Part shown: positions 23,271-30,547 of the stretch, piece by piece
Layout: the number at the start of each line of letters is the position of its first letter
How positions within the stretch are numbered: position 1 is the first letter of the stretch
NCBI GenBank assembly: GCA_023663655.1
Contig: JAMPGZ010000009.1
Location: 1 to 41,775, forward strand
Direction of reading: 5' to 3'
From: Lachnospiraceae bacterium
GTDB lineage: Bacteria > Bacteroidota > Bacteroidia > Bacteroidales > Muribaculaceae
Length of the DNA stretch: 41,775 nucleotides
Program-made: the position numbers and the translations under genes
Notes under the pieces: generated by a model
Told to the model about the DNA's origin: nothing
Database searches by the model: none
What the model saw: only the letters and a program-made list of their open reading frames with translations

Positions 23271-24011
23271 TTACTTGTTGATGAATTTCTTGCCGTTTTT
23301 GATGACGATACCCTTGTAGTTTTCGTCAACCTGTACGCCCTGAAGGTTGTACATAGGAGCGTTTTCATCTTCAGCAACGATTACGTTTTCAATACCGGCG
23401 GGTTCTCCCTTTTCATATTCAACCAAGATTGCAACGAAGGGCTGTTCACCGGAGTTGGTGATTGAAACATTAGATGCCTTTGCAATAGTAAACTCGTAAG
23501 CATCAGGGTTCTCGAAATCTTTGTAAGATGTTGCGATTTTGCCTGTTTCAGCGGTGAATTCGTGTTCGTTGACCTTCTTCCAGAATGCGGGACGATCTGT
23601 AGCAGCATCTTTGTTGATGACTGTGTAGAGGGTTACTTTAGTTGCTACAAATCCTTCAGGAAGAGTGACAACGTGTTCTGCCCCGTTAGAAAATTTCATT
23701 GGGATAATCTTTGCATCAGGAGTGGTGATGGTGTTGCCTGATTCAATGTTTTTCGCTGTATTCATACATTGAACTTTCCAGCCAGCCATTGCTTCAACTT
23801 CCTTGTTGTAAGCTTCAACTGCTGCTTCATAGGCAGCTTGGTCTTCTTCTGTAGCTTCAGCTCCCGGTTTTGCAGGTGTCTTAACAAAATCTTTTCCTTC
23901 AAGAATGTTCTGCTTTACCTTGTTGGGGTTGCCGAGAAGGACGGTTTCTGCATTGGCATTAAATGAGGTAAACATGGCTAATGCAGCCACTAATAGAGTA
24001 AATTTACGCAT
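23271..24011 (-). CDS. Secreted protein with conserved Bacteroidales C-terminal tail
   Basis: A 246-aa exported protein from the ATG at 24011. A longer frame from 24047 starts inside the promoter and is rejected. Signal peptide MRKFTLLVAALAMFTSFNANA. The middle (residues ~25-200) contains an acidic KTPAKPGAEATEEDQAAYEAAVEAYNKEVEAM segment and beta-rich sequence with no recognised domain. The last ~40 residues (GIENVIVAEDENAPMYNLQGVQVDENYKGIVIKNGKKFINK) are the short tail seen at the end of many Bacteroidales/Prevotella secreted proteins and resemble a type-IX-like sorting tail. The promoter spacer consists of an (AT)10 tract, so expression may be phase variable. The function is unknown. Confidence 0.75.
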   Translation of the reverse strand: MRKFTLLVAALAMFTSFNANAETVLLGNPNKVKQNILEGKDFVKTPAKPGAEATEEDQAAYEAAVEAYNKEVEAMAGWKVQCMNTAKNIESGNTITTPDAKIIPMKFSNGAEHVVTLPEGFVATKVTLYTVINKDAATDRPAFWKKVNEHEFTAETGKIATSYKDFENPDAYEFTIAKASNVSITNSGEQPFVAILVEYEKGEPAGIENVIVAEDENAPMYNLQGVQVDENYKGIVIKNGKKFINK

Positions 24012-24044
24012 AAAAAATAAATTTAGGTTAAACATAATGTGGTG

Positions 24045-24074
24045 CAAAGATATATATATATATATATATTACAA
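24045..24074 (-). promoter_or_regulatory. Promoter with a TA-repeat spacer
   Basis: On the minus strand TTG (24074-24072), a 19-base spacer and TATCTTTG (24052-24045). Seventeen of the nineteen spacer bases belong to the AT repeat. Leader about 30 bases to the ATG at 24011. Confidence 0.6.
24050..24069. repeat. (AT)10 dinucleotide tract
   Basis: Ten AT units run from 24050 to 24069 and occupy the space between the -33 and -7 elements of the secreted-protein promoter. Slippage by one unit would alter the spacer by 2 bp. Confidence 0.95.
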
Positions 24075-24104
24075 GCGTTTTAGCTATTATTAACAAATAA
24101 AAAT

Positions 24105-24138
24105 AAGAGGGCGGTTCTGTATATTGAACCGTCCCCTT
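24105..24138 (-). terminator. Terminator after PFOR
   Basis: AAGAGGGCGGTTC (24105-24117) and GAACCGTCCCCTT (24126-24138) pair, with one G-T and one weak position, around an 8-base loop. The minus-strand tail is TATTTTTATTTG. Confidence 0.8.
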
Positions 24139-24158
24139 ATTATAACTATGTGTCTACT

Positions 24159-27100
24159 TTATATTTTTGAGAGGATGTTGTGGACCACGGAGCAGCGTTG
24201 TTGCAGCGCCGGTTGCAATTTTGCCGCTTCGGCGGGGTCTATCATCTTGAGGTCGGCGTAGCGGTCCTCTCCATTTATGAATGGGAGGAATGCTTCCTGC
24301 ACAGGTGTGGCGCAGTCCAGCGACATTGGGTCAGCAAGCGAGGGATTGTAGCGGTAAATCTGCCAGTAGCCACACTCTACGGCATTTCGCTCCTCGACTA
24401 TGGAGTGGCTCATGCCTGAGCGTATGCCGTGGTTTATGCATGGACAGTAGGCTATGATGATTGAAGGTCCGGGATATGCCTCAGCCTCTTTCATTGCATC
24501 TATAGCCTGCTGGTAGTTGGCTCCGAGGGCTATTGATGCGACGTAGACGTAAGGATAGGTCATCATCATTCTGCCGAGATCTTTACGGACAGTGCGTTTG
24601 CCGTCGGGGGAATATTTTGTCACGGCGCCGAGCGGGGTAGCCTTGGAGGTTTGACCTCCGGTGTTAGAGTAGCACTCGGTATCCATGACAAGGATGTTTA
24701 TGTCTTCGCCTGACGCGAGCACATGGTCAAGTCCGGCAAAACCGATGTCGTAAGCCCATCCGTCGCCTCCGATCGCCCACACCGATTTCTTGCCCAATAC
24801 ATCGGCAAAGGGAGCAAATGCCTCAATCTTTTCCGCAAGCGCCATGCCGGTGGTTTCGGATTTCTCGAAATCATCAAACGCTTCAATCCATGCCTGAGCC
24901 ACGGTCTTGGCATCGGGATCCGATGAGGTGTCGGCAACGATAGCTTTCGCCATCTCCAATGCTCTTTCTCGGCGTTGTCTTACGGCGACCGCCATTCCAT
25001 AGCCATACTCGGCATTGTCCTCAAAGAGAGAATTGCCCCATGCGGGACCCTTGCCGTCGGAATCGGTGCAATAAGCGTTGCTTGGGAAATTGGCACCCCA
25101 TATCGAGCTGCATCCGGTGGCGTTGGCGATGATAGAATGTTTGCCCGAGAGTTGAGTGAGCAGCTTTATGTATGGAGTTTCGCCACATCCTCCACAGGCG
25201 CCTGAAAACTGTAGCAGCGGTCGGCGTAGCTGTGAGCCTTTGACGGTGAAGCGCGGAAGCAAATTTTCCTTGATAGTAACATTGTTCTGAAGGTATTCCA
25301 GATACCGGATTTGGGGGTTTAGTTGGCTCTCGAGTGGCATCATGGTTAAGGCGTGTCCCGGGCATATTGTGGCACATGATCCGCAGCCTGTGCAGTCCTC
25401 CGTGTACACCTGTATCCTGTATTGAAGTCCCTGCAGAGCGTTGCCGGAAGCCGGTTTCATCGACATTCCCTCCGGGGCGGCTTTTGCTTCACCGGCGTCG
25501 AGAAGATAGGGGCGTATGGCTGCGTGGGGGCACACAAGGGAGCATAGTGTGCACTGGATGCACTTATCGACTTCCCATTGTGGCACGTTTATCGCTATGC
25601 GCCGCTTCTCGTAAGCCGTGGTGCCCATTGGCATAGATCCGTCGGGAGAGAACATTGACACGGGCAGAGTGTCGCCTTGCAGTTCCATGCACGGCTTTGC
25701 GATGTTTTTCACAAATTCCGGAAGATTTGCCGTATCAGGCTTTGAGATGTCGGTGGCGTTTATCCATGATTCAGGGTAGTTTATCTCCTCGATGCTTTGT
25801 ATCGCACGGTCGATAGCTGCGATGTTGCGGTTCACTACATCGCCCCCTTCGTGCATATAGCTTTTTTTCACTTCGGCTTTCAGAAGGGTAAGTGCCTCGT
25901 TAATGTCGATGATTCCGGTGAGATGGAAGAACACCGCTTCCATGATGGTGTTTATCCTCACGCCGAGATTCTCTTCGGCTGCAATTTTTGTAGCGTCGAT
26001 ATTGTAGAATTTCAGCTTTTTCCCGGCGATGCTTTTCTTTAAGCGTGCCGGGAAGATGCGGTCCATGTCGTCAATGGTCCAAGATGAATTGAGCACGAAT
26101 GTGCCGCCGGTCTTGATCTTGTCAGTGACATGAAAGGTGTTGACGTAGGTATCCTTGTTGCAGGCGAGATAATCGGCACGGTCGATAGAATATTCACTTG
26201 TGACAGGAGAGTGGGAAAATCGGAGCTGCGACAGCGTGTATCCGCCCGATTTCTTTGCGGAATAGTGGAAATATGCCTGTGCATACCAGTCGGGACGATT
26301 TCCGATTATTGAGGCTATCTGCTTAGTGGCGCCGACAGTTCCGTCGGACCCCATGCCGTAGAATATGCATTGCGTGGTGTCCTTTGGCTCTATAGTAAAA
26401 GCCGGGTCTATGCCGAGGGAAAGCCGGGTCACGTCATCGTTGATTCCAACCGTGAACTGTTGTTTCGGACTCTCTTTCGCCGCTTCGTCAAACACTGCTT
26501 TTACCATAGCCGGAGTGAAGTCTTTGCTCGACAAGCCATATCTTCCGCCGATTACGCGTGCTGTCAATCCTGAGTTGAGTATTGACATCGCCACATCCTG
26601 ATATAACGGCTCACCTTGTGAACCCGGCTCTTTTGTAGCGTCGAGCACAGCGATGGTCTTGACTGAGGAGGGGAGAGCGGCGATGAATCTCTGCGCCGAC
26701 CAGGGGCGGAAGAGCCGCACGTTGACCACGCCTGTCTTTTCACCAAGGGCGTTGAGGTAATCCACTGTCCCTTTCACTACTTGTGCGCCTGATCCCATTA
26801 TCACAATCACGCGGTCGGCATCGGGAGCTCCGTGATAGTCGAAGATGTTATATGATCTGCCTGTCTTTTCGCTCACGCGGTCCATGACTTTCTGCACTAT
26901 GTCGGGGAAAGCGGTGTAATATTTGTTTGCCGCCTCGCGGTTCTGGAAATACACATCGGGGTTTTGTGCCGAGCCGCGCAACACAGGATGGCACGGATTG
27001 AGTCCTCGGCGGCGGAATGCATCTATCTTGTCGCGGTCGATGAGGCTGAAAATGGTGTCATAGTCTATCACATCGATTGTAGCCATCTCGCCCGATGTGC

Positions 27101-27620
27101 GCCATCCGTCGAAGAAATGCACTACAGGCACCGAGCCTTCTATCGCCGCGAGATGAGCCACAAGCGCGAGGTCCATGGTTTCCTGTACGGAAGAGGAGCC
27201 GAGAAACGCGAATCCGGTGGCGCGGCAAGCCATTATGTCTTGGTGATCGCCGAAAATGGAGAGTGCGTGAGCCGCCAGTGAGCGTGTGCCTACATGAAAC
27301 ACTCCGGGGAGCAGTTCGCCGGAAATCTTATACATATTGGGAATCATGAGCAGCAGACCTTGGGAATTGGTGAAAGTGGTGGCGAGCGATCCTGCGGCGA
27401 GGGCGCCGTGGGTGGCTCCCGCCGCTCCCAATTCTGATTCCATTTCTTTGACCGCCATGGTTGCTCCCATGTAGTTTTTACGTCCGTTCATGCCCCAAAG
27501 TTGGGCAACTTGTCCCATTTCAGCTACCGGGGTGATGGGGTAGATTGTAGCGACATCGCTGAGAGCGTAGGCGATGTGAGTGGCGGCTGTGCAGCCATCC
27601 ATGATTTGCTTTGATGCCAT
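24159..27620 (-). CDS. nifJ: Pyruvate:ferredoxin (flavodoxin) oxidoreductase
   Basis: A 1153-aa single-chain enzyme that oxidises pyruvate to acetyl-CoA and CO2 with reduction of ferredoxin, central to anaerobic fermentation. Domain order is the usual one: N-terminal pyrimidine domain (MDGCTAATHIAYALSDVATIYPITPVAEM), the transketolase-C-like domain, the gamma domain, an 8Fe ferredoxin domain with CIQCTLCSLVCP near residue 688 and CTGCGSCATICP near residue 742, and the C-terminal TPP-binding domain (GGDGWAYDIGFAGLDHV near residue 952, DTECYSNTGGQTSKATP). The length is normal for the homodimeric type. It lies 73 bases after the sensor kinase gene, with no evident terminator or -7 box in the gap, so partial co-transcription is possible, although functional linkage is unlikely. 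Confidence 0.96.
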   Translation of the reverse strand: MASKQIMDGCTAATHIAYALSDVATIYPITPVAEMGQVAQLWGMNGRKNYMGATMAVKEMESELGAAGATHGALAAGSLATTFTNSQGLLLMIPNMYKISGELLPGVFHVGTRSLAAHALSIFGDHQDIMACRATGFAFLGSSSVQETMDLALVAHLAAIEGSVPVVHFFDGWRTSGEMATIDVIDYDTIFSLIDRDKIDAFRRRGLNPCHPVLRGSAQNPDVYFQNREAANKYYTAFPDIVQKVMDRVSEKTGRSYNIFDYHGAPDADRVIVIMGSGAQVVKGTVDYLNALGEKTGVVNVRLFRPWSAQRFIAALPSSVKTIAVLDATKEPGSQGEPLYQDVAMSILNSGLTARVIGGRYGLSSKDFTPAMVKAVFDEAAKESPKQQFTVGINDDVTRLSLGIDPAFTIEPKDTTQCIFYGMGSDGTVGATKQIASIIGNRPDWYAQAYFHYSAKKSGGYTLSQLRFSHSPVTSEYSIDRADYLACNKDTYVNTFHVTDKIKTGGTFVLNSSWTIDDMDRIFPARLKKSIAGKKLKFYNIDATKIAAEENLGVRINTIMEAVFFHLTGIIDINEALTLLKAEVKKSYMHEGGDVVNRNIAAIDRAIQSIEEINYPESWINATDISKPDTANLPEFVKNIAKPCMELQGDTLPVSMFSPDGSMPMGTTAYEKRRIAINVPQWEVDKCIQCTLCSLVCPHAAIRPYLLDAGEAKAAPEGMSMKPASGNALQGLQYRIQVYTEDCTGCGSCATICPGHALTMMPLESQLNPQIRYLEYLQNNVTIKENLLPRFTVKGSQLRRPLLQFSGACGGCGETPYIKLLTQLSGKHSIIANATGCSSIWGANFPSNAYCTDSDGKGPAWGNSLFEDNAEYGYGMAVAVRQRRERALEMAKAIVADTSSDPDAKTVAQAWIEAFDDFEKSETTGMALAEKIEAFAPFADVLGKKSVWAIGGDGWAYDIGFAGLDHVLASGEDINILVMDTECYSNTGGQTSKATPLGAVTKYSPDGKRTVRKDLGRMMMTYPYVYVASIALGANYQQAIDAMKEAEAYPGPSIIIAYCPCINHGIRSGMSHSIVEERNAVECGYWQIYRYNPSLADPMSLDCATPVQEAFLPFINGEDRYADLKMIDPAEAAKLQPALQQRCSVVHNILSKI

Positions 27621-27693
27621 GTGTGGTTAGTATTTGATTATACTACTAAAAACACATATTTAAAATAAAAGTTGGAGCGTGGTGTGTTGAGGT

Positions 27694-28983
27694 TCAAGGT
27701 ATTGTTATGCGGAATGTGGGGTGAGGCGATGTTCCGGCTATTTTCAATGTACCTCCGCATCGCCTTATCAGTTGCCGTGACAAGGAGAGCCCTATGCCTG
27801 AACCTGAGGGTTTGGTGGTGAAAAATGGGATGAATATCTTGGGCGCTATTGTCTCGGGAATCTCAGGACCATTGTTGGTAATCTCGATTACGATATTCTC
27901 ACGCTCATCGCAATAGCCCGATATTGATATTTCAGGATGTTCTATCCCGCTCACAGCCTCAATTGAATTTTTAAGCAGATTGGTCATCACCTGTCCTAAC
28001 AGGCTTTCATCGGTGTTGACATAGAGCGAGTCATCACAGTCTACATTGATATTGTCGAGAGGGAATCGGTGTATGTGTGACGCAAGTGTCGCCGCCCGGT
28101 TGAGGAATGGCAGTAGTCCGAAAAGAGATAGGTCAGGGTCGGGCAGCTGATTGAGCGTTTTCAACCCCTCCACAAAATTTATCAGATAGGTTGAGCAAGA
28201 ATATATGGGCTCGATATTCGCTTTCACGTCCCGGTCGGGGATCTCAGCGGCATCGAGCATCTGCCTCGATATCGATGCTATGGGTGTCAGGGAGTTCATC
28301 AGTTCATGCATTATCACCGATGAGTATCGAGCCCATGAGTCCATGTCGCGATCAGCAAGCACGGTATCGATGTCGTCGATTGTGATGATTTTGAGCTTTT
28401 CGCCTGGAGTATCTATGAAATTTGCGTGGACGAGCAGTGAGTCGGTTGATGTGGTGAGCTGTCGTGTCTCGCCGGCGGTGATGTCTGATAATGTGCGGTA
28501 TAATGCAGGATCGGTAGATTCGAGCTGTCTTATGTGGGTGAATACGCTTCGGTGTAGCAATTCCAGGGCACGGTTGTTGTTGAGGGTTATCTTCCCGTCA
28601 GCCGACATGACTATGATGCCGGTGTTCACGAGTGAGATTATCTCTTTGAAGAATTGTTCCTGTTCGGCTATTTTATTCTGCTTTTCCGACAGTATTCTTT
28701 TTATGCGGTTAATGTCGGAAGCGATGTGAGGGTCGGTTTTGTCCGATGAGAGATGGAACGATCCATCGTTCTTTTCAATTGCTTCAAGCAGCAGTTGGCT
28801 TGCCTGTTTTGCAGTTTTCAGCGAGTGGAACAAAGATGCTGCCGGAATGAGTGCGATGGTGCCGCTTATCAGCGTGAAAAGCCAAGCTCCCTTCATGTAT
28901 AGGATGGTCGCGATGATGGAAAGCAAAGCGATTGCAGCTATTTTGATCGCCATGAGCGATGAGAAGGAGAAGCGGCGCTTCAT
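27694..28983 (-). CDS. NtrY-like sensor histidine kinase with minimal sensor
   Basis: A 429-aa inner-membrane kinase. Two membrane spans (residues ~11-31 and ~33-52) are separated by only a few residues, so there is no periplasmic sensor domain. A charged linker, a PAS-like domain (residues ~110-205, VNTGIIVMSADGKITLNNNRALELL), the H-box SVIMHELMNSLTPI with phospho-accepting His226, and an ATPase domain with the N-box MTNLLKNSIEA and G-box GSGIGLSLSRQL follow. The HExxNSLTPI form is typical of kinases that partner sigma-54 regulators. Its start overlaps the regulator stop by 4 bases. The compact transmembrane region fits intramembrane sensing, possibly of the divergent ABC exporter. Confidence 0.9.
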   Translation of the reverse strand: MKRRFSFSSLMAIKIAAIALLSIIATILYMKGAWLFTLISGTIALIPAASLFHSLKTAKQASQLLLEAIEKNDGSFHLSSDKTDPHIASDINRIKRILSEKQNKIAEQEQFFKEIISLVNTGIIVMSADGKITLNNNRALELLHRSVFTHIRQLESTDPALYRTLSDITAGETRQLTTSTDSLLVHANFIDTPGEKLKIITIDDIDTVLADRDMDSWARYSSVIMHELMNSLTPIASISRQMLDAAEIPDRDVKANIEPIYSCSTYLINFVEGLKTLNQLPDPDLSLFGLLPFLNRAATLASHIHRFPLDNINVDCDDSLYVNTDESLLGQVMTNLLKNSIEAVSGIEHPEISISGYCDERENIVIEITNNGPEIPETIAPKIFIPFFTTKPSGSGIGLSLSRQLIRRCGGTLKIAGTSPHPTFRITIP

Positions 28984-30314
28984 AATCCGTATTTTTTAAT
29001 TTTGTTATACAGAGTTTGCCGAGTGATTCCGAGTCTTGACGCAGCTTGGGAGAGATTGCCTTCGCACTGTTGTATGGAGTCGGCAATCATCTTCCGTTCC
29101 ATTTCATCAAGGGTGACCGGGATTGATGTCTCGGCATGAACAGGTTGACATGATAATTCGGCAAACTGTTCAGGGGTGATTATGTCGCCGTCGGCAAGGA
29201 TTACGGCTTTTTCAATCAGGTGTTCCAGTTGGCGTATGTTTCCCGGAAATGCCGCCGATATGAGCAGATCATGGCATTCAGGGGACAATGTGAGTTCCGG
29301 TCGATTATATTTCTCACAAAAAGTGGAGATGAAGATTCTTGCCAGTGGAATTATGTCCTCGCATCTTTCACGCAAAGGGGGCAAGTGGAGGTGGATGGTG
29401 TTTATGCGCCACAGCAGGTCGCGACGGAACAATCCACGCTCAACCAATGATTCCGGATCGGACGACGTGGCTGAGATGAGCCTTACGTTGACATCTATCG
29501 GGTGGTTGGAGCCTACGCGTGTGATGCGTTTCTCCTGTATGGCACACAGCAGTTTGGACTGCATTGAAAGAGGGATATTGGCAACTTCATCAAGGAACAG
29601 GGTGGAGTCATGGGCTGTTTCAAATCGTCCTTTGCGTGTTGACGAGGCTCCGGTGAAGGCGTTTTTCTCGTGACCGAAAAACTCGCTTTCAAAAAGAGTG
29701 TCGGTGATGGCTCCCATATCGGCATGAACCATGGGGATGGCGCTTCTTCCCGAGCGGTGGTGGATGTATTTGGCAAGCATACTTTTGCCTGTCCCGTTTT
29801 CGCCGGTGATCAGTATCGAGGCATCGGTCGGGGCTACCTTGTCAACTATGTCACGCAGCGCCGCCATGCGGGGGCTGTTGCCGAAAAACGGCGAGAAGTC
29901 ATTAGATGCTTTTTCTTTTTGTTTTCCGGCTTTCTTTCCTGCCGCATACATTATTGCCTGAAGCAGCCGCGAGTTGTCCCACGGTTTTATTATGAAATCG
30001 GCGGCACCGGCTTTTATCCCTTTTATAGCGAGGTCAATGTCGGCGTATGCAGTCATCAGTATCACCGGCACTCCGGGGGCGATGCGTAAAATCTCGTTCA
30101 GCCAGAAAATACCCTCGTTGCCATTGGTTGTGCCGGAAATGAAGTTCATGTCAAGCACCACGCAAGATGGTTTCGCCTCAGGTATCAGCCGGGGGAGTGT
30201 CACCGGTGATGATAAGGGGATTACTTTTTCGGCTACCGTCTGTAGCAGCAGTGTCATAGCCGTGCGTACCGACCGGTTGTCATCAACAACTATTATCGTA
30301 TTTAATGGTTTCAT
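28980..30314 (-). CDS. NtrC-family sigma-54-dependent response regulator
   Basis: A 444-aa cytoplasmic regulator. Receiver domain (residues 1-120) with DD at 11-12, phospho-acceptor Asp55 and Lys110. AAA+ domain (residues ~140-380) with Walker A GENGTGKS (171-178), the sigma-54-contacting loop NAFTGA (218-223, where GAFTGA is usual) and Walker B LFLDE (239-243). Fis-type helix-turn-helix at the end (NLSQAASRLGITRQTLYNKIKKYGL). It starts divergently from the ABC exporter genes, whose promoter carries a -24/-12 sigma-54 site, which is its probable target. A -7 box for its own transcription lies ~40 bases upstream. Family certain; target inferred. Confidence 0.93.
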   Translation of the reverse strand: MKPLNTIIVVDDNRSVRTAMTLLLQTVAEKVIPLSSPVTLPRLIPEAKPSCVVLDMNFISGTTNGNEGIFWLNEILRIAPGVPVILMTAYADIDLAIKGIKAGAADFIIKPWDNSRLLQAIMYAAGKKAGKQKEKASNDFSPFFGNSPRMAALRDIVDKVAPTDASILITGENGTGKSMLAKYIHHRSGRSAIPMVHADMGAITDTLFESEFFGHEKNAFTGASSTRKGRFETAHDSTLFLDEVANIPLSMQSKLLCAIQEKRITRVGSNHPIDVNVRLISATSSDPESLVERGLFRRDLLWRINTIHLHLPPLRERCEDIIPLARIFISTFCEKYNRPELTLSPECHDLLISAAFPGNIRQLEHLIEKAVILADGDIITPEQFAELSCQPVHAETSIPVTLDEMERKMIADSIQQCEGNLSQAASRLGITRQTLYNKIKKYGL

Positions 30315-30353
30315 TTTGGCGGCGTTCCTGTTCTTTTTATGTAATCCTTAGTG

Positions 30354-30361
30354 CAAACTTA
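30354..30361 (-). promoter_or_regulatory. -7 element for the two-component operon
   Basis: TAAGTTTG matches TAnnTTTG about 40 bases before the regulator ATG. The -33 element is unclear, so the operon may have low basal transcription. Confidence 0.45.
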
Positions 30362-30381
30362 CAAAATAAATCATTATAATT

Positions 30382-30447
30382 GTGTCACGCTATTTATTTG
30401 CATCGTGCCGATTGTATGATTTTTTGACACCCGGTGAATGAAATTCA
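30382..30447. promoter_or_regulatory. Possible enhancer region of the sigma-54 regulator
   Basis: Between the divergent genes lie GTGTC (about 30382-30386) and GACAC (about 30425-30429) as inverted half-sites and a TGAAT-GAA-ATTCA palindrome (30435-30447). They sit 60-120 bases upstream of the -24/-12 promoter, where NtrC-type regulators usually bind. This is a positional inference. Confidence 0.3.
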
Positions 30448-30504
30448 TACACTTGAAGATTGTTGAGAAAATATAATAGGCTGACAATTAGGAGTATATG
30501 ATTT

Positions 30505-30520
30505 TGGCACGGTATTGGCA
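30505..30520 (+). promoter_or_regulatory. Sigma-54 (-24/-12) promoter of the ABC exporter operon
   Basis: TGGCACGGTATTGGCA matches the consensus TGGCACGNNNNTTGCW in every fixed position but one (T to G at the second T of TTGC). GG at -24 and GC at -12 are correctly spaced. Transcription is expected near 30531, 17 bases before the ATG at 30548. Confidence 0.8.
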
Positions 30521-30547
30521 TATTTCATAGTGTAAATATGACGAATT

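Noticed and set aside
24118-24125. Spacer of the PFOR terminator as a regulatory loop
   Set aside because: It is a plain loop of a terminator with a T-rich tail; nothing suggests more.
30391-30420. CGGCACG string on the minus strand as a second, divergent sigma-54 promoter
   Set aside because: No GC pair occurs at the required -12 distance, so the element is not a valid -24/-12 site.
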